Shown here in pieces: positions 23,923-35,999 of a stretch of DNA of 64,000 nt. The DNA is from Rhea pennata (lineage: Eukaryota; Chordata; Aves; Rheiformes; Rheidae). Every line of letters begins with the position of its first letter. Within the stretch, counting starts at the first letter, position 1. A program made the position numbers and the translations under genes. The stretch spans positions 32,774,731 to 32,838,730 of the forward strand of contig NC_084669.1 in assembly GCF_028389875.1 (NCBI RefSeq). Direction: 5' to 3'. Under the pieces are notes generated by a model that saw only the letters and a program-made list of their open reading frames with translations, did not search any database and was not told the DNA's origin.

Positions 23923-25271
23923 CTGAAATTAAAAGTGTGGTTAACAGAAAACACTTAGTATTGCTGAAAAACAGTGCAAAATACAACAAAGTGCCATAAT
24001 GTCCCCTTTAGTCCCATGCTACAAACACTTTACTCTAACCAGAAATGTGGCAGGTTTGATGAGGTTGCAAAAACGCATTAAGGAAGGTACTTTAAGGAAA
24101 TAACCACCCATTTGTTATATAAACCGCTCTCCATCACGTGCCTGTCAAGCACACAACATAGAGAAGACTGTCACCAACCACATCATGTGCCTGCTAAGGT
24201 CCCGGTCAGGCTTGCACTGTACAACATCGCGTCAGTTGGGCACTCCAGAAATCTTCAGTGCTACTCTGGTCTGTGTCAAAACAGGTTAAGTAGATGACTT
24301 CCCCTCCTGAGGAAAAAGATGACAATCTCAGCACATCAAAAAGCACGTATTTTTGTTGAGGAAGTCACAAGGTACAGCATGAATACTGGCGATGGTCTCT
24401 CACAAACAGTGCTTATTTATTCCCTCCTGAAAATTCATTTATTTCTGGCCAGTACAGAACACCGAAGTTTAATGGTACACACTTATCAGGGCCGGGAGCA
24501 CATACTGAATTCCCACAACTTTCCGTACAGGCATACACTTTTCATCTTCCTAGAGTATTAAGTTCACTTAACAGCAGTTAAGAGTTAGCTTTTCCTGCAC
24601 TTATTTAAGCACATTGTAATACTGAGGAAAGGCATTTATCTTATGTCAATGAAAGGGACAGGCTAACAGCAGCAGTATGAAGCAGCACCCCAAGTTTATC
24701 TTCAGTGCAATCTCATGGATTTCAGTGCAAATGTTGTCAATTTTTTTCTGTATAATGTAGTTCTGACAGTTAAGAGCTAGCCTTGTTTTCAGTACTAGCC
24801 TTTGCCTCATCTTGGGTCTCCACAGGCTAAGACTAATATTCCAAGTTTTGTAGCATTTTTGCGGGTATGTTTAGCCATCCAATCTGTTATACAGCACATT
24901 CTAAAGTAGTTCAAAATTCATTTCAAAAAGTTTGCAGAGAAGTGTTCAAAAAGGCCTATATATTTTAACTTTGTACTGCCAAGACAAATTCAGCTAGTGG
25001 AGAAACAAAAAGAAAGATTGCACAATGGAAGAAGTTTATTTTAAGTCTATGTTAAGCTGCTAGTAGGGCTTGTCTAAATACAGATTTGTCCATTGTACAC
25101 ACTCTTAGTCTGCATTTAATGCAGAGAGGCATAGAGATGATGAGGAACGGCTAGCAGGCTTTCCATTCAAACCCAGGCCCATGGTAGCTCTCACACATAA
25201 CTATTTCCCTAAGAAATAGCTTGTAAATGACTTTTGCATCCAAAGAGGAATGTTAACTAAGACAAGCTTAC

Positions 25272-25448
25272 CCCTCCCTGTGGGCATTATGGCTTTGTCA
25301 CCTAAGTTCTGGGAATCTCTGTAAATGCTCTCAAGGTCTAGAGCAAGCTCATCGATGGGCTGTAACCCTGAGATCCAGCTCTTCAATTCACCATGGCTTG
25401 CAAAGGATGGGAACCTGCTGCTGCGCAGATGTGTCTCTTGAGCTTCTG
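25272..25448 (-). CDS. Candidate exon of the unrecognised gene (58 codons)
   Basis: One frame is open for 58 codons up to a good donor (GGGAGGG|GTAAGC). It reads EAQETHLRSSRFPSFASHGE, then LKSWISGLQPIDELALDLES and IYRDSQNLGDKAIMPTGR. Composition is soluble, acidic and helix-prone, unlike random AT-rich translation. The 5' boundary is uncertain: CCACAG before 25448 keeps the whole frame, while CATCCTTTGCAAG a little downstream has a better pyrimidine tract and would shorten the exon. The 3' phase (one base left) fits the candidate exon at 23722. Confidence 0.42.
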
Positions 25449-25928
25449 CTGTGGCTCACGTGTTGTGAGGCAGGAAATGGCCTGTGTTGGGCATGTGTGG
25501 ATCATTGTTCTGCTGCTCAGAAACCTTGGCATCCGTACCAGGGCTTCCTGCTCGCTCCAGACCTCCAACTGCTAACACTTGCTCTATTTCTGGATCATTA
25601 ATCCTTGCATTCTGCAGTATAAATACTGAGCTATCCCGAAACTATATCTCCAGCACCAGTTACTTAGTCACATCTGCAAGGAGCCTGGACAATTTACAAT
25701 CAATAAATTAGCTGAAAATATACTTGCTCTGACAACTACAATGTAAACGTCTCCAGTACATTCTACTGCTGTAATCTGATACTCTTTCCAAGTTTACGCA
25801 ACTCATTCCACAGGGACTGTGAAGAGAATTGGAAACCACTCTTTGCTTACTTGATCATAGCTGATTATTTAATTCATGAAATAGCTTCCTTACCAAAAAA
25901 GTGCAAATGTGAAAAAGCATGCCTTTAC

Positions 25929-25982
25929 CTAAACAACCTTGGGACTCCTTTGTTCTCGTTCTTTCTCTTGTTCTCGCTCTTT
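25929..25982 (-). CDS. Possible small charged exon of the unrecognised gene
   Basis: Bounded by an acceptor (TTTATGTATAG) and a good donor (TTTAG|GTAAAG). In one frame it reads KEREQEKEREQRSPKVV, coiled-coil-like, but that frame meets TAG at the very donor edge. The other two frames are open. Phase cannot be fixed between the flanking candidates, so the case is weak. Confidence 0.18.
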   Translation of the reverse strand, partial: KEREQEKEREQRSPKVV

Positions 25983-26991
25983 CTATACATAAACATATAA
26001 TTGAATCTATGTTAAACTTAGTTTGGCTTTTGAGCTTTGTCACTTAGAGTATATGCAAGGATTGCCAGATAAAAGAATTGAGACTAATTTCCACGTTACA
26101 TTTCAGCAGGTTAGTCACCCAAGATCTGCAAGTGCTGTGTTCTTGTGCTGCCCAGAGAAACTGTGCAGTGTCAGCACTTGGGATGGTTCCAAATCTCAGT
26201 GTGATATCCAATATCTGAACCTAGGAGCTTTTATCTCTGAAGGTACAACATCTACCACATAAATTATGTAACAGGACATATCTTCAAAACATTTACAGTC
26301 TAACTGGAGGTGAAGTACCTCAACTTGTCCAGTCATCATTAGAGTAAATAACAATGACTAGCAAAAATTGGAAAACAAAATGGTTGTTAGAATGTAACAT
26401 CCTTGTAACATCCCATCCCTGTCCTAAAAACACGCTTAGGAAGTTTCTTTGTTTCAGCGTCTAAACAATGCAACAAACAGCTGACAATCCGTCAGTGCAT
26501 TTCAGTCTAGGCTGTGTCAGAGCAGAAGCTTTCCACCTTGAAATTAAAATTCAAGGAGAGAGAAGCTGAAACATGACTTGCTGAACCCAGTCCCATCAGA
26601 TACATAAGTAGAGCTCCAAGTGGCGATGTTCAGACACTGTCACTGGAGAACATACAAGTGAAGTACACTCTAGCAGGCATAATGTTCACATAAAATCTAA
26701 ATCCATTTGGAGGGACTCTGGCCAGAGATTTCTTTTATCCTCTTTACCCATTACAATAGCTGTTAAAACCTGAAAGGTTTTGGCCTGAAGAGATCTGGAG
26801 CAACGCCTCTACCTTGAATCCACAAGATTTTGGAAAGTACTTTTTTCTCCACAGTGAACCTATGAAACTGTCAGCAGGAAACTATAATACATCCTTAATG
26901 AAGGCAGCACTCATTCAAATATGCATCAGAAGCACAGCCATCACCTTGAACTGTGGGGCCGCACAAAACAGACCCGTGACTAAGACACAGG

Positions 26992-27021
26992 ACTGAGCCC
27001 TAAACTGAGCCCTAAACTGAG
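26992..27021. repeat. 12-bp direct repeat (ACTGAGCCCTAA, 2.5 copies)
   Basis: Perfect head-to-tail copies of a 12-base unit; no associated gene. Confidence 0.85.
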
Positions 27022-27818
27022 AGTGATGTAACTTAGGCAGATGTAGATTGATCAGGGCATTTAAAGACCTAAAGCACAGAAGGTTATGTCCGCCCTGACT
27101 CTTCATCCCTTTCAGAAGATGGGACTGCTGTAGTCATAGCTGGTGAACACACACCTTGCTGTGATCTGTCATTATTTTTCTTCAATCTTGTGAGTAATGT
27201 GTCAAATTAAAAATTGTATTTTTCAAATATTTGAATAATACTTACTGAGGACTGTCAATGTTTGTTGAGATTACTAAAAAGTTAAAGTTCTTTACACTAT
27301 TAATTTAACTAAACAGAAATAGTATCTCGTAATAGATGAGTATATACAGAAACAGGGATAGAGAGGACATTATAAACACGTATTACACCTAACATGTTTG
27401 TTTATCATGGTCCCCAGAGAACAATTATACAGAACCAGTTGAAGTATATACCAATAAACTAAAACAACTTCCATTTCAAAGAGCCAATAGTTGTTATCGA
27501 TGCCCAGTAAAATAAAATAATTGCCTCATCTGTCTGATATTGTTTAACTACTATTGTCTAATGGTACCACTGTATAAGAAGTTTGAACTCAAGCCACCTA
27601 CTTTTGTTGGTACATCATCCTCCAGTGGGAGTAAGCCTTAATTACCATTTGGTCTGTGACATACTGAGCAGCCAGAAAAAACATTATCAAGATAACATGA
27701 AATCAAAATCAAGATATACCATGTCAAGCAGTTGTTTTGAAAAAGTACTGGGTAGACAAAGCTGAGCCTGGAGTGAAGTCTTTGGATTCTTCTCTCTACT
27801 GTTAGGGATGAGTCTCAC

Positions 27819-27881
27819 CACAGAGTAAGGCGATTGCCCCTCTGATTCATGTGGCTTGCTTTTAGGCAATAAGAGCAGTTC
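27819..27881 (-). CDS. Candidate exon of the unrecognised gene (21 codons)
   Basis: The acceptor GTGCCTCTGTTAAG precedes 27881 and the donor CTGTG|GTGAGA follows 27819. The 63-nt segment is exactly in phase 0. It reads ELLLLPKSKPHESEGQSPYS plus V. The upstream candidate exon also ends in phase 0 (AAG|), so the two join as a Leu/Glu helix followed by a polar linker. An alternative donor AACA|GTAGAG would extend it by eight codons. Family not recognised. Confidence 0.36.
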
Positions 27882-28490
27882 CTTAACAGAGGCACAACAT
27901 CTGCGAGGATATTAAAAGGAGCTGAGAGTTAAAACAAAAAGAAAGAAGTGTTAACCTGACACAAAAAAGCCATCCCTATCTGGAAATACTTATTTCCACA
28001 TTTTTGGAAATATTTGAGACACTGGGGAAAGTTTAAGTATCTCTACATATGCTTGGAATTTATTTTTCACACATAAAGCATTCCTGTGCAGTTACTATGT
28101 GTGTGAACCAGCACACGCATTTCCTCCTCTTTGATTTTTCTGGTGTTTGTTCCCCTTTCCCACCCCGGAGAGTCATTGCAAGAAGTCTCTATGCTTATAA
28201 TCCTCTCAACAGATTGACTGGCAAGGCCTCCAGGATTTCATACATAACTAGACAGCATCTTAAATACAGGGCACGGGTTTTCACAGAAAACACCATTGCT
28301 TCACATTGCCAAAACATCACTCAGGAACATAATCTCAGAGCAGATTTACCCCAGCTAAAATGCTTAAAATGAAATAGGTAAAAAGATTTTAAGTTTGAAT
28401 AGCTCAATAGCGAATTGAAGTTGCACATGAAAAAATATTTTTTTTTCCTTAAAAAGACGTTTCCTGCTTCAGGGTAGCCTGACAAACCAC

Positions 28491-28558
28491 CTTAAGTTTC
28501 TCCAGTTCTGAAATGGAAAACATCCTTAACAGCTTCCGGTAACAGTATCTTTGAAGTC
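28491..28558 (-). CDS. Candidate exon of the unrecognised gene (22 codons)
   Basis: After ACTGCAG the frame reads LQRYCYRKLLRMFSISELEK then LK, up to donor TTAAG|GTGGTT. The phase joins the preceding candidate exon through a split glycine codon. The basic amphipathic start (LQRxxxRKLLR) resembles an IQ-like calmodulin-binding helix, but the resemblance is loose. A longer form using the stronger acceptor upstream (CTCTGTTTCCAAAG) would be out of phase with that partner. Confidence 0.36.
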
Positions 28559-28814
28559 CTGCAGTAATTATGTAACTGCTTTGGAAACAGAGGAGGAGCA
28601 GCTAGGAAGCCTGCCTCTGAACTGAGCCCTCCACTTGGGAAGGGGAAAAAACGAACAGAAAAAAAACTTTTACTGAGTTGCTCTTTGCTGAGACCATTCC
28701 CCCAACCCAGCCTTCGTTGTTGCAAGTGTCAAGCTTTTATCATTTGACTTTTTGGGACTGGTCGTGGAGGAAGAAAGCGAAGCTTGAGCATCATGTGGGC
28801 AACTCTAATATTAC

Positions 28815-28904
28815 CTGGACACAAATACTGAGAAAACATTGCTGTGACTTCTTCTGTCCCTGTGGGAGTAACAGTGCTGTGCCTTCCACTGAACTCTGCG
28901 AGGT
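28815..28904 (-). CDS. Candidate exon of the unrecognised gene (29 codons)
   Basis: Has the best splice sites of the set: acceptor AACTTTTCTTCCAAGCTTCAG before 28904 and donor TGTCCAG|GTAATA after 28815. The 90-nt segment reads LAEFSGRHSTVTPTGTEEVT then AMFSQYLCP, in a frame that enters with two bases and leaves with one. No upstream partner exon was identified, so the 5' end of the gene is unknown. Confidence 0.42.
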
Positions 28905-28929
28905 CTGAAGCTTGGAAGAAAAGTTCCAT

Positions 28930-31900
28930 TTAGAAATCACTGTAATTAGCTTGGCAGCTAATTTAGAAGCCCACTGATCTGTTTAGAATTTGCAGCCAAA
29001 CTCAATTCTAATTTCTGCTAACATAAAACCGAAATAACCTCACTATAGTTATTTTGCCCCCACAGTATCTAGGGAAGTGTGAATTTCAGCCCTGAACAAA
29101 TCCTAGTATTCTGGAGAATGATCAAAGGTTCTCTATGCTTCCTGAATTATAACTTAAAATATTCCTTGCATTAATACCTTTAAGGAAGAACAGGTGACAA
29201 TTCATAAATGCAAAAGGCAGTGCCTTGCAGGAAGCATACCATTACAAACTCTTCTTTCTAGAATAGTTTTAAAATGGGGAAGAAATAACTCAAAAGCAAG
29301 TGAGAATATGAAAGCTGTTCTGTCAGACTGTACGGCATGCCATGTTAAGCTTGACAGCTTCAATGTAATCTGAAAATTAGAAGACATTTGTATTAATAAA
29401 GAAAAAAACCCACAATTAAAATATAGTTCTGCAGGGAAAGGAAAGCTGCCCCAGCAATCAAAGGAGATTGCTAAAGTGCAGTATCAGCCAAAGAATAATA
29501 CTTGCAAGAGAAGCAAGTAGGAGATCATAAAAAGAAAGCAGAAAGCAAATAAATCTGGTAGTATATTAACCAAAGAAGAGCAACATAGGTGAGATTCAAA
29601 TACATTTGCATTATACCACAAAAAGAAAACATTAATTATTAGGCTACAATTTTTGGCTTCCTGTGCCGAAGTAGTTTATACTTAGAACATGAATTTTGTA
29701 GTCTGAAAGACAGAATAGTATCTCAGTCATGATCAGTTCTAACGGTGTCTAGTTTATTCTACATTTAATGGCTTGATCTAGTAAATCTTAAGGTCATTTT
29801 GAATGTGTATTATTAGTAGTACGATGCATCCTGAATTCAATGAAGCAAATATTAGGTCTCTTTGGGAAAAAATCAAGTTTGCTTTTACAGATTTCTTCTA
29901 AGAGGTAACCTGGGAAAATCACCTTATCTTTAATAGAAAACTGAAACTGAGAAAAATTTTCAAAATAAGAATATTCAGAGTATTTCAAAACAATAAATAG
30001 TTCTGCACAGACCCAGTGAAATGAAAGTACTTGAAAAAACAAGCTCTTTAACTCTAGTAAGAGTTAAACAAGAGACCAAAATCTGGTCCTTTTCTTGTCA
30101 GAAAACAAGCTGCATTTCCCCCTTGCTAGCTGATAAAACAACACAAAAAGGACTGTATTCTGCACCCATTGCGCCCTGTTCTCTCCAACACTCCTCTGGC
30201 ACATCCAGCTCTCTTCATGTATTGCTCATAATGATTTGTGGCATTACTCAAATGGGATAAAAGAAGCTTTTAAATAATAAAAAAGAGACACCAACTCTTT
30301 CTTCCTTGCCTGGCAGTCCTGCTCTGCAAGTAGCAGTCAATGTTGAAAGTCAAAAGTTCAGAGGGTAAAAATCCTCCAGGGGCTCTTGTTCTCAGCAAAC
30401 ATGGGAGATAGCATTAGCAGAAGCAGATTTCCTTCATTTCCTTCTTTCCACTTTCCTTCTCCACGTCTCTCCTCTCCCTGCCCTTTGTCTACAAAGATAC
30501 GAACAAGCCAGAACCAGCTTAACTCTGAAATGAGAGCAGAGCCTATTGCAAGTCCTCACCACACTGGTCTGCGGCTTGCACACTGGCAGTGCTAAAACTG
30601 TGCTACTATTCAATCCACAACAGGGGCTTTTTCTTGATCTTTCTGTGATAGATCGGGCAGTTGGGTAGAGCCAGGATAGGTGGTAAAGCTGGCAGGGCAT
30701 TAATGGTATTTCTAACCACTTTTGCACACACACAGAGATTTCCCTAGTAACATGTCACTCTCTTTAGAAACAAAATAAACCTGCAAGCTCCAGACAGGCT
30801 TAGCAGGGTTATTGCTGTTAAGTACAGACCTTGTTTTCCCAGGAATCTAGGTGAGATTTGGGCTGAATTTACAATTAACAGGAACTGCAAAGGGCAATCA
30901 TTTCACTTAACTGGGCTTCAAAAACTTATGATAAAAATAAAAGCCACAGAATTTTACTGTGCAATCTTGACTCACAAAATTGTCCTTTTAATATGTTGTC
31001 ACTTAAATCAGGAAAAACTGCTGGAACAGGGGCACAGCACTCCCACAGCACTTCTGGAAAGCTATTGGGGTCTTTCAGCTAAAATCATAGCCTCAGCTCT
31101 TAATTCAGAAATGAGTTTCAGACACAGAGCCAACATATACACTTAAAAGAGGAGACTTCAGTCTACAGAGAAATTTATAAAAGGAACCTCACTACTTTTC
31201 ACAATATGAAACAGTTAACTTGAAAACTCTTAATTATCTTCAGGAACTAACAGCATTAAAATGGTTCTTATTTAGACACTCAAGACAATAGCCATACTAA
31301 TCCTAAGGTTCCCTAATAGTTTGAGGAATGCAGTAAGTTTTTGCAGGTTTAATTCCTTAATATGTTGTCATGGCCAACACTTGTTTTGGAAATGAAACTC
31401 AAGAAAATAATTTAAATAAAATTGTTACAACAATTACGCTTCACTAAATTACCTGCTACAAAACCTCTGTGCAAGCCAAGTGAATAATGATTTTAAAAAC
31501 AAGTAGGAATATGTCCTGACAAGTAAGTGCAACACAAAAATATATTATGTTTAAAAATCTTAACCATTTTAACCACCTATTCAAAACAAATCGTTTCTAG
31601 CTACAGTTTCTGTGACAGCTGATGTCACAGAATGCTGCTGCTATGTAACATTGGAAATGTATGTTCACGCACACTTAGAGACTTCGATTTCTCTATGGCC
31701 ATGGCTGTGTTAAGTTTTTTATACTTACACTGGAGCCTGGAAAATTGATAGAATAGTCTAAGAAGCAGATATAGATCTGCAAGACAGAACAGTACAGAAT
31801 TAAACCCCCGAAATCACTGCCTATCTTTTCTTCCCCCATTTGCTCAAGTGTATATTAAGACATAAATTATAACCTATTTCAAGTAAAGGGTGCTTTATTG

Positions 31901-34900
31901 CCAAAGGTCATTTGTAGTCTCTAACACTCTTCAGACATGATGGCTTAGCTCTCGTATTCCCACTTCCAAGAGCTTTCAGTCCCTTGTGGCAACCAGCCAT
32001 CCCAGCAATTCCCACCTGACTCCTTTCCTAGCAAGTACTTCTGCACTGCTCATCTGGCACTGTCCTCGACTCTCCCGTCTGCTCCTCACTTTTCAGTAAG
32101 CAGGCATCTCCGAAGCTTCTCCAGCTCTTAATTCTCCGACCTAACAGAAGTTTGCTTCGATCCTTTCTGGTGCCAACGTTGCTGTGTAAGAGAAACAAAC
32201 CCTTTTACTGTTATTCAGTTTAGGATTATTCACAGCCAGTGGAGACTAGTTTCCTGAGTCGTAGGTAGCTCTGCCTTTTGGCAGAGGGGGGAGGGCTAGC
32301 CAAAAGATGTTTGAATACCTTTCCTATGTTCCTTGTCCCTTTATTAGCCTCAAATGCCACTCTACCCTCTTAACCAGGTCCATCTACGCTCCTTGCTGCT
32401 TATCACAGCGGGATTCTAGCAACTGTTCTAGCAACTTCCTTTGGCTGCCTATTAGTATCACACATCTGCATTTAGCTATAGGAACCGGTCCAGTGCCATT
32501 TTCAGATACCAGGTGCTTTCTTTGGCCATCATGACCTATTCTAGTTTGTCCTTAGATTTTTAAGATCTTCAAGGCAAGACTGCTGTGCCAGAGCACTGTG
32601 CAGCACAGGACTTCCAGCCCATGGGAAGGGCTTCTAAGCTTGCCTTCTCCCTGCAAATTACTGCTCTTTCAGGTTCTGAAGAGACAAAAAGCTGCAGGAC
32701 AACCAGAGGGGTTGGGGCCTCTGTCCCTTAGAGTAACCAACCTGGCAGGCTTACAGCACACTTGTTCGCAGAGCCAAAAGCTGTGCTTCCTGCACGCTCC
32801 CGTTTGCTCCCAATTGCACACACTTTGCTGCAAGGGCCTTGAAAAGTCATCTTGCAACAGTCTGCCAAAGCCCTGTACAGCTCTGGATCCTCACCCACGA
32901 GAGGGAACTTTTCAAGTCATAAAAGGTCTTGAGGACCTGGTCTACCCTAGGTTACTAAGCGTGGCACATGTTAACTGCAGGCAAGTAGACAGAAATGGAA
33001 ATAACACCTACAGAGCAAAAATGAAAAAGTTAGTTGTAACTTCCTGATCCTTTTCATATTGCAGTGACTGCACAAGTTTAACTTACAAGTGATCCAAATC
33101 AATTTGCCTTAGTTAGCGTCCTTCATCCATAAAACACCAAGTCTGCATACTCCCAAAGACATGAAGTTAGGTACCAGTCTTAGCTGGACTGGAAAATTAT
33201 ATTACTAACCTTACTTCCCCCCCCCCCCCACAAAAAAAAAAAAAGTAAGCAAAACTAGACAGTATATATTGAAAAGCCATAGAAAAATCAGGAACGTCTT
33301 TTGAAAGCATTAGAAAAGACTGCTCAAAGCATATTTTGAACTCCTATTCCCATCACCAAATAAGAGGTCAGAGTACTCATTGTCTTCCTTTTATTTTTGC
33401 TGCTGACAAAGAGAGTGTAGAGATTCACTATAGAGTTATGGCCTATTTCATTCAGCAGTAAGTGTCAAAATACACTCAGATTTGGACCTGCAAATGAACT
33501 TCCATTTTTTTTATTCTCTGTTATACAAAATGAAACTCTTGCCCCGCACTGTTCAGAGGAAACAGACAGTTTGTGAGAGAAGGTATCACCACTGGCTAGC
33601 ATGAGGAGCCTTTTCTCAATTCAGGAGTAGGGAAGAACCATAGCTGATTTTCAGGAAGTGCCCTGAGGCTTAAAGACAAGGTTCCCATCTCACTCTCCTC
33701 CATTACTTCTCTTCAGTGTTTTCTATTTCAAGTGAATTAACTTTCTTTATATGTATTTTCAGTCCCCATCTGGAAAACGTGGGACTAACTTCAACCTCTT
33801 CTTGTTCCTGGGCTGAAAGATGTTTTGTCCATCTCTTCTTCTATCTTGAAAGGTAGGAATGGCCTCAAGAGTACATGAAATAGACTGATATCCATGGGGG
33901 CACCTTACATATAGGATGCATTAGACTTGCTAAGTTTGCTTACTGTGCGATGCATCTTTCTCCTGCAGTAGTTTACCAGCATTTTTAGGTGAACTCCTGC
34001 AATGCTGAAAACTTGCCTTTCTACATAAGGTACAAGCACCAGGTGAAACTAAGAAGAATCATGTAAAAAGCAGATCACCTGGACAAAGCAACCTGATACT
34101 AAACTGCTCACATGCATCTCCCTTTCCTTTTCAGGCAGTCTTCTGAAAGCATTCAAATGACTCTTTTCTGTTCAGGCAAATGTCAGAGAGAAAACATAAA
34201 TGACAGATGTATGAAGACAAACAGCATCAACACAGCTCATTCACCTGGTTAACAGTCCCACTGGTTGTGTCAATGTCAGGCAGAGTACTTGCAGAGAGAC
34301 AGACAGAACCACTGATTGCTCAGCATTTGCAGCAATGAAGGGATGAAAAAAAGACACATGGAGAAATACCGCATGTGTTTTAGGACCAGAGAGTAACATG
34401 GATTGGCTAGATTAGAGCATCACCGAAGAAGTCCTATGGCTTGGTGCCCAAGAACCTGCAGTCATGCTCGATATCGTAGTGTCAGCGAGAAAGTACAAAG
34501 GCAAGTTGCAACTGTTTTTTCCACAGGCTAGAATACAGAAGGTACGGAGCAGGCTGATGCCGAGTCGAGCAGTGTACACAGTGGCAGAGATATACCTGAG
34601 GGGAGGCAAACAACGAAACAGAGACAAATGCATTCAACCAATGAGCTGAGCAAGACTCAGACATGGACTGAGCTTTCCGTTTTAAGCCAGAAATTTGACA
34701 ACGCAGTCAGATACAGCAAATAATATTTACAAATCTATGCAGTACACTATGCACTTCTGTACTGCATTGATAAAGGAATGCATAAAATAAAATCATGTCA
34801 AAAAACAGATTTCACAAAGAATGGGCCAAAGCGTCCACAAGATTTTCACAAATGCATACTATCATCCTTAGATGTCTAAAGCTTACAGGTAGATACACAA

Positions 34901-35990
34901 CACTTATTCATAGTGTGCTAGTACTGCTTTTCTCCTCTGTATTAGCTAGCTTTGAATAGAAACACAATACCCTCATATCATAACAGGATTCACTGCAATT
35001 AAAGAGAGACATAAATTCAAATGGACTAATACAACGATTTAATAAGGAAAAGAACACACAACAGTAGAAATCTTACTGGATTCCTAAGACAAATCTGTAT
35101 CAGGAAAGGACTGAATCTGTCAATGGAAGAACTGCTCAACTACAATTACACCGATTAGAAGAAAATTAAGACAGGCTGAAATAACTCACTAGATAACAGA
35201 ATTTTTACTGCTACATACAGATAGCAAAAGCATTCTGTTCTGAACCATCAAATATATACCAAACTGCTGTATATAGATAGGAAAACATTTTTTTCCTTTT
35301 CTTCCTCTCATATTTAATATCAGACTAAACAAGTAGCTGTACTGTTTACCACTTTAGACTCAAAACTTGTATGACAGAACTTCCTATAACATTAACATTG
35401 CACATACACGTAGAAGTGTTGAACTAAGAAAAACAGGAAAAAAGACCAATTTTTTTTTCTTCCCTCTCCCCCTCCCAAACATCAGAAGGCACTCTCGAAG
35501 TAAGCAGACCAACTAAGACCAAAAGATACTGCAGTTCTTGCTGAGGCAAACAAACAAACAAAACAGTTTCTCACATTGGAAGGTATCTGGAGAAGGTTAA
35601 ACACAGATTTTTAACTCAGAGGGAGAAAGATAGCCAGGAATTTTCCATAAACAGTAGCTCAAGGGACAGCTACGTTCTTCCAAAATGGAAGCAAAGGTGC
35701 AGGAGCAGAGCAGCCATAATTATACCCTGAATATCCACCTAATCCAATGCAAGGATCATCTCATGTATAAACTTTATTAGGGAAAGAAGGTAATTCCCAA
35801 ATTCTTACTCAGCAGTTTAACTGAAGATACCACAAGAATTGAAGACAGCAAAATTTAAGACAAGAATGTATTTTTCTCTCACCCCCATTTCCCATTTTCT
35901 TCTTGTTTTTCCAGTGATGACAGGCTGGTAGATAGAAAGGAAATACACAATCCACCCCATATTCTTGCAATACAAGTTAAAAAAAAAAAA
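28930..35990. other. Intergenic interval between the candidate gene and CCDC6
   Basis: Mostly AT-rich unique sequence. About 31.9-33.0 kb is somewhat richer in GC and holds a 149-codon plus-strand open frame (32598-33047) that I do not accept as a gene. Exon-like snippets (for instance near 29.9 and 30.6 kb) lack paired splice sites. The 5' exons of the candidate gene could lie here unseen. Confidence 0.4.
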
Positions 35991-35999
35991 AAAAAAAAC

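Noticed and set aside
23801-23989. Minus-strand frame ending in a hydrophobic stretch (FLIKIIF...ELIVYSIYAL), considered as a myoregulin relic
   Set aside because: The hydrophobic segment is broken by a Glu-Ser-Glu group and the N-terminal part does not resemble the family. The likely start is not a convincing ATG context.
29794-30042. Minus-strand frame with a protein-like middle (YLLEEICKSKLDFF)
   Set aside because: It lacks a usable donor after the acceptor-like CCCAG, and the rest of the frame looks random. It could be revisited if RNA evidence supports upstream exons of the candidate gene.
30434-30733. 99-codon minus-strand frame
   Set aside because: Cys/Arg/Leu-rich, with purine-rich simple sequence at its end. 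A possible donor (CAGTGTG|GTGAGG) has no matching acceptor in phase.
32598-33047. 149-codon plus-strand open frame, the longest outside known exons and the CpG island
   Set aside because: Composition is Cys/Leu/Ser-rich without domain character. A plus-strand acceptor (CTCTTTCAG) lies inside it, and minus-strand frames over the same bases look equally plausible. At most it might be a non-coding exon.
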